In this document: piece by piece, positions 18,611 through 29,699 of the stretch
Layout of the letters: every line of letters begins with the position of its first letter
Position numbering within the stretch: position 1 is the stretch's first letter
Notes under the pieces: model-generated
The model's database searches: none
Seen by the model: only the letters and a program-made list of their open reading frames with translations
What the model was told of the DNA's origin: nothing
Translations under genes and position numbers: made by a program
From: CAVOJY01 sp963696405
Lineage (GTDB): Bacteria; Chloroflexota; Limnocylindria; Limnocylindrales; CSP1-4
Assembly: GCA_963696405.1 (NCBI GenBank)
Contig: CAVOJY010000002.1
Span: 124,001 to 188,000, forward strand
Direction: 5' to 3'
DNA: 64,000 nucleotides

Positions 18611-21600
18611 ATGTTGCGCTTCCAGCCCAGAAGGTCCACGAAGGCTCCAGCTCTCGCGTCGATTCGGACGCGCGGGAGCCATGCTGGTCGCCGCGTCGCT
18701 CGTCGCCTCTGTCATTGCCGGCATCCCGGCACGCCCCGTGCTGGCCGACCCGCCCGGCACCGCGCCGGACTTCACGGTCGTCACCATCCCCGACACGCAG
18801 TTCTACTCGGAGTCGTACCCGGCCACCTTCACTGCCCAGACAACATGGATTCGCGACTCAGCGGGGACGCTTGAACACCGTCTTCGCGACGCACCTGGGC
18901 GACATCACCAACAGCGCCACTCAGGCCGAGTGGAACAACGCCAGCGCCTCCATGCAGGTGCTTGACACGGCGGGCGTCCCGAATGGCGTCCTCCCGGGGA
19001 ACCACGACACGGCCAACCTGACGCTCTACGACGCGACCTTCCCGGTGAGCCGCTACTCGGCGAACGCCTGGTACGGCGGGTCCATGCCCGGCAAGGCCAA
19101 CCGCGACAACTACCAGCTCTTCTCGGTCGGAGGGCTCGACTTCATCAGCGTCAGCCTCGAGTACAACCCCGACGCCAGCGTCAGGGCCTGGGCCAGCGGC
19201 ATCCTCGCCGCCAACTCTGTCGCGGCGGGCCATCGTGGTCACCCACGACTACCTCAACACCGATGGAAGCCGATCGGGCACCGGCAACAGCATCTGGACC
19301 GACGTCGTGAACTCCAACTGCAACGTCTTCCTGGTGCTCGCCGGTCACAACCACGGCGAGGCCCGGCGGAGCGACACGAACAGCTGCGGAAGCACGGTGA
19401 ACCAGGTCCTCCAGGACTACCAGAGCCGCTCGAACGGCGGCGACGGCTGGCTGCGCTACTTCACCTTCAAGCCGTCCGAGAACAAGATCTACGCCTACAC
19501 CTGGAAGGTGCCCCAGGGAGCCAACCCCGGCTCCTTCGAGACGGACGCCGACAGCCAGTTCACCATCGACTACGCCATGGATGGCAGCGGCAACGCCGCC
19601 CCCGTCTGCTCGAACCTCAGCATCAGCACGGCGGAGAACACCGCCGGCGACGCCGACCCCTCCTGCACCGACGCCGACCTCGACACCCTCACCTACAGCA
19701 TCGCGGCCCAGGGTGCCCACGGGGTGGCTTCGATCGCCGCCGGCAAGTTGCGCTTCGTGCCCACCACCGGCTACGAGGGTCTCGACAGCTTCACCTACAA
19801 GGCCAACGACGGCCAGGTCGACTCCAACGCCGCGACCGTTTCGGTCATGGTGGGTGCGGGCAACTACGCCCTCCAGTTCGACGGCACCAACGACTACGTC
19901 ACCTTCGGCGCCTCGGCGGGCCTGGGGGTGACGAACTTCACGGTCGAGCTGTGGTTCAAGCGCACCGGCACCGGCGTCGGCATGGCCACCAGCGGCGGCA
20001 CGGGGGGCTTGAGCAGCGCCGTCCCGCTCATCGCCAAGGGGGCTCCCCAGGGCGACGACGTGTGCACCGAGAACATCAGCTGGTTCCTCGGCATCGACAC
20101 CGCCACCAACCGCCTGGCCGCCGACTTCGAGACGGGCACCGGCGGGGCCAACCACGCCCTCATCGCGCGGCACCGCGGTCAGCAACAACGTGTGGCACCA
20201 CGCCGCGCGTCACCCTCGACGGGACGAACCTTCGGATCTACCTCGACGGGGTCCTCGACGGCACCCTGGCCACCACCGCCCTGCCCTGCGCCGCGGCCAT
20301 CGGCCATGCCGCTCTGGGCACCGCCCTCGGCAGCACCGGCACGCCGGGTGGCAACGCCGCCGCCGGCTACTTCGCCGGCGTTCTCGACGAGGCCCGCGTC
20401 TGGAACGTGGCCCGCTCGCTGGCCCAGATCCAGGCCACCAAGGACGTCGAGCTCACCTCGGGCACCGGCCTCGTGGCCCGCTGGGGCCTCAACGAGGGCG
20501 TGGGAACCTCCGTAGCCGACTCGGTCGGCGCCCTCACCGGCAGCGCCGTCAACGGTCCGGTCTGGGTACCCGGTTTCGTGCCGTCTGTCGTCAACCATGC
20601 CCCCACCATCGTTCTCTCCGCCCCCGCCGATGACGCCACCGGGGTCTCCCTCTCGCCCACCCTCGACGCGATCCCGTCCGACATCGACGGCGACACCCTC
20701 GATGTCACCTTCTACGGCCGGCACCGCGGGAAGCGGCGCGGGCAGCGTGGCCATCGTGCAGGACATCGGGGCCACCTCCAACCGCACCGCCAGCGAGACC
20801 AGCACCGTGCTCACCGTCGCCAAGACGGTCACGCGCGGGCAACCTCATCGTGGTGGGCTTCGCCTACTTCGCCGGGCAGGGCACCGAGACGGTCACCGAC
20901 AACCTGGGCAACACCTACACCCGGGTGGAGCGCTCCGACAACGCCGGGGTGGCCACCGGCAGCCTGTGGTACGCCCCGGTCACCGCCGCCGGCGCCCTCA
21001 CCACCATCACCGCTACCCACCCGGCCTCGGGGGACAACGTCATCCAGGCCCTCGAGCTGACCGCCGGCACCCTCTCCGCGGCAGGCGGCGGCAACGCCGG
21101 CCAAGGCACCGCCGCCACCTGGGCCAACAACAAGACCATCCCGGCCAACGGCCTGGCCCTCGGCTTTGCCTCCACCAACGGCGACACCGCCCACAGCGCG
21201 GGCCCGGCCAGCGGAACGCCGTCGACGGCCATCACCGTGCACCGCTACTACCAGGGCGCATCGATCCTGGAGAGCTCCTTCGTCTCCGCCGCGGCAGGGG
21301 CGACCGCGGTCACCGGCTTCACCGGGACCACCACCTTTGCCTCCATGTACTTCCTCTCGGCGGGGGCCATCTTCACCCCCACCAGCCCCTGGAGCCTCGT
21401 GGGCACTGACACCGGTGTGGCCTCCGGTGCCCACGCCACGGTGGCCTGGCCGGGGCGCGACCCGAACACCGAGTACGAGTGGTACGCCAGCGCCAGTGAC
21501 GGCGCCCTCTCGACCCCCAGCGTCACCCGCTCCTTCACCACCGGCGGCGGCGGTCCCACCGACCCCGTCTCCTACCCCGCCGCGGTGCGGGTCACCGGGG

Positions 21601-22296
21601 GCTCCCTTTCCTGGTACCTGCGCGACAGCAACACGAGCACCCCCGGCACGGTCACCGCCTTCTCCTACGGCGCCTCCACCGACACGCCGGTCTTCGGCGA
21701 CTGGGACGGGGACGGGGTAAAGACCCCTGGTCTGGTGCGGGTCACCGGGGGCTCCCTCACCTGGTACCTGCGCAACAGCAACTGCGCCGGGGCTCCCGAC
21801 CTCATCTTCGCCTTCGGCGCCGCCACCGACCGCCCACTGGTGGGTGACTGGGACGGCGACGGGGACGATACCCCCGGCCTCCTGCGGGCCAACTGGTGGC
21901 TGCTGCGCAACAGCAACTCCGCGGGTGCTGTCGATGTCGACTTCTTCTGGGGCATCGCCACCGATGTGCCCATTGGTGGGTGACTGGGACGGCAACGGCA
22001 CCGACACCCCCGGCTGGCTGCGCTGCCTGGGCGCCTCCTGCACCGCGGGCCACGGCAACTGGTGGATCCTGCGCAACAGCAACTCCGACGGACCCCCCAG
22101 CCTCGACTTCTTCTGGGGCCGCACCTACGAGGAGTCGAACTGGGCGGTGGGTGACTGGGACGGTGACGGGGACGACAACCCGGGCATCCTGCGCGGGGAG
22201 TGGTGGCTCCTGCGGGCCGCCAACTCCGACGGCCCCACCACCTCCGACTTCTTCTTCGGCTTCCCCACCGACACCTTCCGGGTGTGGGCCCAGTGA
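18611..22296 (+). CDS. Surface protein B: metallophosphoesterase, cadherin-like, LamG, shared C-terminal domain
   Basis: Secreted protein of about 1,225 residues after frame correction. Order: signal peptide (LVAASLVASVIAGIPARP), calcineurin-like phosphoesterase (18765-19580) with IPDTQFYS, HLGDIT, PGNHD, VVTHDY and AGHNHGE, cadherin-like (19600-19850), LamG (19865-20570), Big_5-like segment, TYTRVERS domain (20840-21400), FN3-like segment, shared C-terminal domain. Shifts near 18650, 18865, 19223, 20170-20205, 20730, 20835 and 21970. The phosphoesterase is closely related to the one inside gene K but differs from that of gene A. Start at ATG 18611 by comparison with A and K. Confidence 0.78.
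21567..22296 (+). repeat. Shared C-terminal module, copy 2 (1-base insertion)
   Basis: 730 bases. The frame breaks in repeat 3 at CCCATTGG near 21970, producing an early stop after GIATDVPIGG. Confidence 0.88.
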
Positions 22297-22409
22297 GGAG
22301 CGGCTGAGCAGTGGCCGGATCGGCGGTCATCAGGACGCCGGAAGGACCAGTCGACGTTTCATCCCCGGCGTGCTAGAAGCTGAGGCACTGGCCCAACCCG
22401 CTACGACGA

Positions 22410-25033
22410 GTGCCCGTGTCCGGCTTCCGGCTTTTGCGTCAACCAGCGTCGTCTTTCGCGCAACCGGGTGAGTCGACCCTGGCCTCGACGCGAAAGCGCG
22501 CCCGCGGTCTGCGCGCTTCGCTCGTGGCTGCGCTCGTCTGTTTCGCTGCGCTGGGCGGTGTCCTCGTGCCATCCTCAACCGGAGCAGCATCGCCTGCCGG
22601 AGCCGCGCCGGCTGCCCCGGGCATGTCCGAGACCACGGCCTACGGCGACGCACCGCCGGGTGTACCCCAGGTGTGCGTGGAGATCCTGCCGGGCCCGGCG
22701 CACGGGGCCCAAGTGGTTGCAGAGCTCGGGACGGATCTCGCGGAGGTGGCCGCCGCCAACGGCCTGGCCCCGGCGGTGCTTCGCGACCGGCTTCTCGGCG
22801 ACCCGACGCTCTGGGTCGACACATGCGGCCGGCTCTTCTACGTCGACCCCGTGCCGGCCGACGGTGGTGGGGGAGCGACGACCTCGGACGGCATGCCCTA
22901 TCCGTCCGACCAGACATTCTTGCTGCACAGTCGGCCGGGTGCGAACCGCGTCATCTACCTCGACTTCAACGGCGAGCTGATCTCGGGGACGGCCTGGAAC
23001 GGTACCTATAACAAGGGCAACGACTTCACCGCGCCGGCGTACGACACGGACGGGTCGCCCTCGACGTTCTCGGAGGACGAGCGCACGGTGGTGCAGAGCG
23101 TCTGGCAACGGGTCGCCGAGGACTATGCGCCGTTCAACGTTGACGTGACAACCGAGGATCCCGGCCTCGCCGCCATCGACCGGAGCGGGTCGGGCGACTC
23201 CGTCTACGGGACGCGCGCGCTGATCACGAACGACTCGCTCATCAGCGACCAGTGCGGGTGCGGCGGGGTCGCCTACGTGGGCGTCTTCGACGCGACCTCG
23301 AGCCACCAGAACTACCAGCCGGCGTGGGTCTTCCAGCGGAAGCTCGGCGGCGGCACGTCGGCCAAGCCCCTGGCGGAAGCCGCCTCGCACGAGGTGGGGC
23401 ACAACCTGGGTCTCGGTCACGACGGCACGTCATCCCAGGGCTACTACCCCGGCCACGGAAGCTGGGCCCCGATCATGGGCGTCGGCTACAGCAGGCCGAT
23501 CGTGCAGTGGAGCAAAGGCGAGTACAGCGGCGCCAACAATACCGAGGACGACTACGCGGTCGTGCAGTCCAACGGTGCACCGCTGCGCGCGGACGACTAC
23601 TCGAACACGCGCGCGGGCGCCTTCTCCCTTGGCTCAGGAGCCTCGCTGTCGGCGAGCGGTTTCGTCGGGACGAGCACCGACGTCGACTGGTTCTCGTTCT
23701 CGGGGTCCGGCCAGGCGACGGTCACGGTCACGCCCGCGCCGGTGAGTCCGAACCTCGACATCCGCCTGGAACTCTACGACGCAACCGGCACGCTCCTCGC
23801 GAGCGCCGATCCACCAGCAGCGTCGGCCTCGTGGGACATCGCGAGCGGGCTCGATGCGTCCCTCTCCATCGTCCTGCCGGCCAGCGGCACGTACTTCGTG
23901 TCGGTGGACGGGATCGGCTTCGGTGATCCGCTGAACACCGGCTACTCGGACTACGGGAGTGTCGGACCGTACAGCCTCTCGGTCGCGACCGCTGCGGCCC
24001 CGAACGACTTCGCCATCGCACCCGACCCCGCGATCCGCTCGGTGCTGGGGGGTAGCTCTGTCACCTACACCGTGACCACCGCCCTTCTCTCCGGCTCCGC
24101 CGAGACGGTGGCCCTCTCGGTGACCGCCGGCCTGCCGGCCGGTGCCACCGCCTCCTTCGATCCGCCCTCGGTGAGCGCCGGTGGTAGCTCCACCCTCACC
24201 ATCGACACCGCCGACAGCTGCGGTCCGGCCACCCTCACCATCGAGGGGGTCGCCCCCTCGGCCACCCACAGCACCACCGTGGACCTCACCGTCAGCGGCC
24301 CCGTCGCCTGCCCCGCCGCGGTGCGGGTCACCGGGGGCTCCCTTTCCTGGTACCTGCGCGACAGCAACACGGGCACCCCCGGCACGGTCACCGCCTTCTC
24401 CTACGGCGCCTCCACCGACACGCCGGTCTTCGGCGACTGGGACGGCGACGGGACCAAGACCCCCGGTCTGGTGCGGGTCACCGGGGGCTCCCTCACCTGG
24501 TACCTGCGCAACAGCAACTGCGCCGGAGCCCCCGACCTCATCTTCAGCCTTCGGCGCCGCCACCGACCGCCCATTGGTGGGTGACTGGGACGGCGACGGC
24601 AACGACACCCCGGGCCTCCTGCGGGCCAACTGGTGGCTGCTGCGCAACAGCAACTCCGCGGGTGCTGTCGATGTCGACTTCTTCTGGGGCATCGCCACCG
24701 ATGTGCCATTGGTGGGTGACTGGGACGGCAACGGCACCGACACCCCCGGCTGGCTGCGCTGCCTGGGCGCCTCCTGCACCGCGGGCCACGGCAACTGGTG
24801 GATCCTGCGCAACAGCAACTCCGACGGACCCCCCAGCCTCGACTTCTTCTGGGGCCGCACCTACGAGGAGTCGAACTGGGCGGTGGGTGACTGGGACGGT
24901 GACGGGGACGACAACCCGGGCATCCTGCGCGGGGAGTGGTGGCTCCTGCGCGGCCGCCAACTCCGACGGCCCCACCACCTCCGACTTCTTCTTCGGCTTC
25001 CCCACCGACACCTTCCGGGTGTGGGCCCAGTGA
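22410..25033 (+). CDS. Surface protein C: secreted metzincin-type zinc protease with PPC domain and shared C-terminal domain
   Basis: About 870 residues. Order: signal peptide/transmembrane helix (about 32-55), propeptide-like region, catalytic domain with the zinc motif HEVGHNLGLGHD (first His about 327) and a Met-turn-like IMGVGYSRPI, a PPC-like beta domain with DVDWFSFSGSG and DIRLELYDATG (23680-23980), an immunoglobulin-like segment rich in SGSAETVALSVTAG (24045-24300, also in gene K), and the shared C-terminal domain. Start is uncertain: GTG at 22410 or 22416 is in frame but lies in a segment resembling other intergenic regions; GTG 22468 resembles the ATGAGTCGAC start of genes F and H-J but would need a frameshift. 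Late shifts at about 24546 and 24950. Confidence 0.82.
24303..25033 (+). repeat. Shared C-terminal module, copy 3 (two insertions)
   Basis: 731 bases; extra bases near 24546 (AGCCTTCGG) and 24950 (GCGCGGCCGCC). The CCATTGG site in repeat 3 is in frame here. Confidence 0.88.
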
Positions 25034-25219
25034 GCGGGGCTAGAGGGGAGGGGACGGCCACGGCCTGCTGGAGCGCCGTGTCGGGGCAGTCGACGTCGGT
25101 GAGAGAATGCCAGCAGACCGGCCGGCGGGAGGCGGGCGGCTTGCGGCCGGGGAGTACGTCGAACGAGAACGACCGTCCAATCCGTCGCGGTGCGACGGTG
25201 GGGAAAGGAGCGGGGTTCC

Positions 25220-27329
25220 GTGCAGGCGTTCGTGGGATCCGGGGCCGGGCGATCGCGAGGTCGCGCAATGCGGGTCGGGGGCATCCTGGCGGCGATCGCC
25301 CTGGCGGCCGCGATGTTCGGAGCCACGCCTGCGAGGGTCCAGGCGGAAACCGGCGGGGCGACGTATCTCGGGGTCTTCGCTGACGGATATGGGCAGGCCG
25401 CCTGCGTGGCGGGCATGCCGTTCGGCTTCACGGTGATAGCCGTCATCAGGGGGAGGGGGGGTCAATCCACCGGCGTATGCGGAGTGGTTCAGCGACGGCG
25501 TCCACTTCACCAGCAGCGACCCGCTCGCCATCCTGCCGGCGGACTACACGTTCGTGCCCGGACAGTGTGATTCCGGGTGACGGGGGCGTGCACGAGTTCT
25601 GCGGCGACCCTGCGCACGGCCGGTCGCCAGACGATCACCGTCACGGACGTCTCGCATCCGGAGATCACGGGTTCGCTCGCCATCGACTGCAGCCCCGGTC
25701 CTGCGAGCCAGCTGGTGATGAGCCTTCCGGCGGCCACGACCGGGGGAGCCGTGGCCTCGCTCACCGTCCGGGCTCTCGACGTGTGGGGCAACGCGGCCGT
25801 GGACTACCGCGGGACCATCGATTTCATGAGCACCGACGCGCAGGCGGTCCTGCCTGCCGACTACACGTTTACCGCCGCAGACCGGGGCGGGCAGGTGTTC
25901 ATCGTCACGCTCAAGACGGCGGGCTCGCAGTCGATCACGGCCATCGACCTGGCACAGCCAGCCTTGACCGTCACCGGATCGACAACGGTGACTGAGGCGC
26001 CTCACATGGTCATCGACCTGGGACCGACGCGCAGCGCAGGGGCGTCGGGCTACTCGTACGACGTGTGGGCGGTCGACGCCTCCGGCGATCCGGCAACAGG
26101 GTATGTCGGAACCATCCATTTCACGAGCTCCGACCCGCAGGCGGACCTTCCAGCGGACTACGCGTTCACGACGGCGGACCACGGCCATGCGGTGGTGGAA
26201 GGACTCACCCTGAAGACCGCGGGCACCCAGTGGGTCAGGGCGGTCGACGTCGGCAACAGCCTCATCCAGGGGACGTCAACCACGCTCGTGACGCCCGGTC
26301 CGACGCGTTCCGTCAGGCTTAGCGGCCTGCCGTCGTCGATCGGCGCCGGGATGGGCGCCTCCGTCTGGGTCACACCCCTGGACGGCTTCGGCAACATCAA
26401 GACCGACTACGTGGGCGGCGACGTGCATTTCGCCAGCACGGATCCGCAGGCGGTGCTCCCGGCCACGTACCAGTTCGTCGCCGGCGACTACGGGTCCCAT
26501 AGGTTCGAGGTCACACTCCGGACGCCCGGTTCGCGGACACTCACCGTGTACGCCGGCAGCTACGACACGACGGCGAGCACGACCGTGGTGCCCGGCCAGG
26601 TCTCCTATCCCGCCGCGGTGCGGGTCACCGGGGGCTCCCTTTCCTGGTACCTGCGCGACAGCAACACGAGCACCCCCGGCACGGTCACCGCCTTCTCCTA
26701 CGGCGCCTCCACCGACACGCCGGTCTTCGGCGACTGGGACGGCGACGGGACCAAGACCCCCGGTCTCGTGCGGGTCACCGGGGGCTCCCTCACCTGGTAC
26801 CTGCGCAACTCGAACTCCGCCGGAGCTCCCGACCTCATCTTCGCCTTCGGCGCCGCCACCGACCGCCCCCTGGTGGGTGACTGGGACGGCAACGGCACCG
26901 ATACCCCCGGCCTCCTGCGGGCCAACTGGTGGCTGCTGCGCAACAGCAACTCCGCGGGTGGCTGTGGATGTCGACTTCTTCTGGGGCATCGCCACCGATG
27001 TGCCCTTGGTGGGTGACTGGGACGGCAACGGCACCGACACCCCCGGCTGGCTGCGCTGCCTGGGCGCCTCCTGCACCGCGGGCCACGGCAACTGGTGGAT
27101 CCTGCGCAACAGCAACTCCGACGGACCCCCCAGCCTCGACTTCTTCTGGGGCCGCACCTACGAGGAGTCGAACTGGGCGGTGGGTGACTGGGACGGTGAC
27201 GGGGACGACAACCCGGGCATCCTGCGCGGGGAGTGGTGGCTCCTGCGGGCCGCCAACTCCGACGGCCCCACCACCTCCGACTTCTTCTTCGGCTTCCCCA
27301 CCGACACCTTCCGGGTGTGGGCCAAGTGA
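25220..27329 (+). CDS. Surface protein D: Ig-like repeats plus shared C-terminal domain
   Basis: About 703 residues when corrected. GTG 25220 has AAAGGAG nine bases upstream; ATG 25268 is an alternative. A signal peptide (RVGGILAAIALAAAMFGATPARVQA) is followed by three to four Ig-like repeats of about 100 residues (25340-26600), each with a D-Y-x-F-T-x-A-D turn and a TLKTAGSQ-like strand, as in invasin/filamin-type domains of other secreted proteins. They probably act as a stalk or adhesin; no catalytic motif is seen. Frame breaks lie in a poly-G run near 25450 and near 25565, and in the C-terminal module near 26957. Confidence 0.78.
26600..27329 (+). repeat. Shared C-terminal module, copy 4 (1-base insertion)
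   Basis: 730 bases; an extra G in GGGTGGCTGTGG near 26957 breaks repeat 3. The protein end reads FRVWAK instead of FRVWAQ. Confidence 0.88.
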
Positions 27330-27778
27330 GGCGGGGGTGAGGGGAGGGGACGGGGCGCCCTCGGCCAGCGCGCTTCCCTGCCGTCGGCTTGCCGCGGCGC
27401 ATGGTGCGGTTCGTCGCGGGGGGCCGGGTTGAGGTCTGATCCCGCACTCTCCTGCCGCCCTGCCCATCGGGGCTGGACAGGGGCGCTGCGAAGTGCAAAC
27501 CTGAGGCCGTCCGAGGAGTGACGCTGGGAGAGCACAGCCTCGGCGCTCATCGCTCGGCTGCGCGGTCGAGAGGTCAGGGAGGAGCAGAGGCGGGACAGCC
27601 GAGGGCGACGCCAGCACAGGCGCTGGATGGGTGGAACCGGTAGCGGCGACAGGCGACACGGCTCGGCCCCCTGGTTGGTGCTTTCTGTCACCACTTTCGC
27701 ATCGAGCTCTGGGCTGATGCCGGCAGCAGCCGACGGGCTCGCCCCTTGCGTAGATCCACGGTAAGGGAGGTCCTAGCG
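27330..27778. other. Intergenic region D-E, partly copied at 29433-29699 and 41309-41579
   Basis: No ORF supported. The first 230 bases are nearly the same as those before gene F, including TGCAAACCTGA, GTCCGAGGAGTGACGCTGG and CAGCCTCGGCGCT (about 27497-27555). The sequence then diverges until the GGGAGGT ribosome-binding site of gene E. Confidence 0.5.
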
Positions 27779-29432
27779 ATGTTGACCCGGCGCCTGGGCG
27801 GTGCGGGTGCTCCCCGTGGTGGGGCCACGCGCCGGCCCTTTGCGGTGGCGGCGGTCGCCGCACTCGTGGTCGCCCTCATCCTGCCGGCCTCAGTCTCAGC
27901 AGCGAACCAGGACCCGGTGATCACGCTCACGACATGGAGCCTCCCCGAGAGGACCGTTTCGGGCGGCCTCATCAACCTCTGGATCCGCGCGGAGGCGACC
28001 GCGCCCTGGTACAGCGACGGCACCTTCGTGGCCGGCGAACTCCCGGAGGGCGTCAGCTGGATGATCGCCGGCGAGGATGTCCCCGGCCAATGCTCGATCT
28101 CGGGGGGCGACAACCTCACCTGTATCTGGGGGCGCCTGGACGGCGGCTCTGGACAGAACATGGGTCCCGCCTCGAAGTCGGTGCACCTCCACGGGTTCGT
28201 GCCCGAGGACATGCAGTGCGAGAACCTCGAAACCATCGCCCTGGGCAACTACATCTGGGTCGATGGCAACGGCGCGGCATACCTGACGGACACCAGCCCA
28301 GCCAGGGCGACTGCGTCCACGTTTGTGCTCTGCAAACCGTCGATCTCGACGTCCCTGTCGGGCGGCGGCCGGAGCGGCATCAGCATCACCGTGCCCCCCG
28401 GCACCCAGGTGGCCGACCAGGCGACGCTGTCCGACTTCTACTCGCCGACCGGGGGGTGGCTCCTCTACCGTGTCTTCGACTCGCTGAGCGAATGCAACGC
28501 CTGGACCTCCGGCTCGATCTACGAGTGGTGGGTGGAGGTTGCCCGCACTGGAGCAGTCCCCGCATCGATGCCGTGGACGTTCAACACCAAGGGCACATTC
28601 TGGTGGCGGGCCCGATACGAGGGCGACACTGACAATCCCCAGCTCAACCACAACCAGCTGGCGCTCAGCGCCTGCAACGAGGTCCTCACCGTCGCCTCCC
28701 CCGTCTCCTACCCCGCCGCGGTGCGGGTCACCGGGGGCTCCCTTTCCTGGTACCTGCGCGACAGCAACACGAGCACCCCCGGCACGGTCACCGCCTTCTC
28801 CTACGGCGCCTCCACCGACACGCCGGTCTTCGGCGACTGGGACGGGGACGGGACCAAGACCCCCGGTCTCGTGCGGGTCACCGGGGGCTCCCTCACCTGG
28901 TACCTGCGCAACAGCAACACCGCCGGGGCCCCCGACCTCATCTTCGGCTTCGGCGCCGCCACCGACCGCCCATTGGTGGGTGACTGGGACGGCGACGGCA
29001 CCGACACCCCGGGCCTCCTGCGGGCCAACTGGTGGCTGCTGCGCAACAGCAACTCCGCGGGCGCTGTGGATGTCGACTTCTTCTGGGGCATCGCCACCGA
29101 TGTGCCCATTGGTGGGTGACTGGGACGGCAACGGCACCGACACCCCCGGCTGGCTGCGCTGCCTGGGCGCCTCCTGCACCGCGGGCCACGGCAACTGGTG
29201 GATCCTGCGCAACAGCAACTCCGACGGACCCCCCAGCCTCGACTTCTTCTGGGGCCGCACCTACGAGGAGTCGAACTGGGCGGTGGGTGACTGGGACGGT
29301 GACGGGGACGACAACCCGGGCATCCTGCGCGGGGAGTGGTGGCTCCTGCGGGCCGCCAACTCCGACGGCCCCACCACCTCCGACTTCTTCTTCGGCTTCC
29401 CCACCGACACCTTCCGGGTGTGGGCGAAGTGA
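27779..29432 (+). CDS. Surface protein E: two Ig-like/DUF11-type domains plus shared C-terminal domain
   Basis: About 551 residues. ATG at 27779 follows AAGGGAGGT. Signal peptide with FAVAAVAALVVALILPASVSA, then a domain resembling DUF11/conserved-repeat folds with two possible disulfide cysteine pairs (27900-28330), then an Ig-like domain with SITVPPGTQVADQATLSD and FNTKGTFWWRARYEGD (28340-28700), a type widespread in bacterial surface proteins. No catalytic motif. Only the C-terminal module carries a frame break, near 29107. Confidence 0.82.
28703..29432 (+). repeat. Shared C-terminal module, copy 5 (1-base insertion)
   Basis: 730 bases; the same CCCATTGG insertion as copy 2, near 29107. 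Ends FRVWAK. Confidence 0.88.
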
Positions 29433-29699
29433 GGCGGGGGTAAGGGCGAGGGGACGACGGGACGGCCAGCGCCGCTTCCCTGCCGTCGGGTTGCCGCGGC
29501 GCACTGTTGCGGTTCGTCGCGGGGGGCCGGGTTGAGGTCTGCTCCCGCTCTCTCCTGCCGCCCTGCCCATCGGGGCTGGACAGCGGCGCTGCGAAGTGCA
29601 AACCTGAGCTGTCCGAGGAGTGACGCTGGGAGAGCACAGCCTCGGCGCTCATGCTCGGCTGGGGGGCCTGATCGGGCACAACGAAGGGGAGACGGCGCC

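Noticed and set aside
27480..27560. Resemblance to a c-di-GMP-I (GEMM) riboswitch: GCAAACC followed by GTGACGC
   Set aside because: The GGTAGC-type 3' core is missing and the pairing is not kept between the copies at 27497, 29596 and 41474. An Rfam RF01051 scan would settle it.
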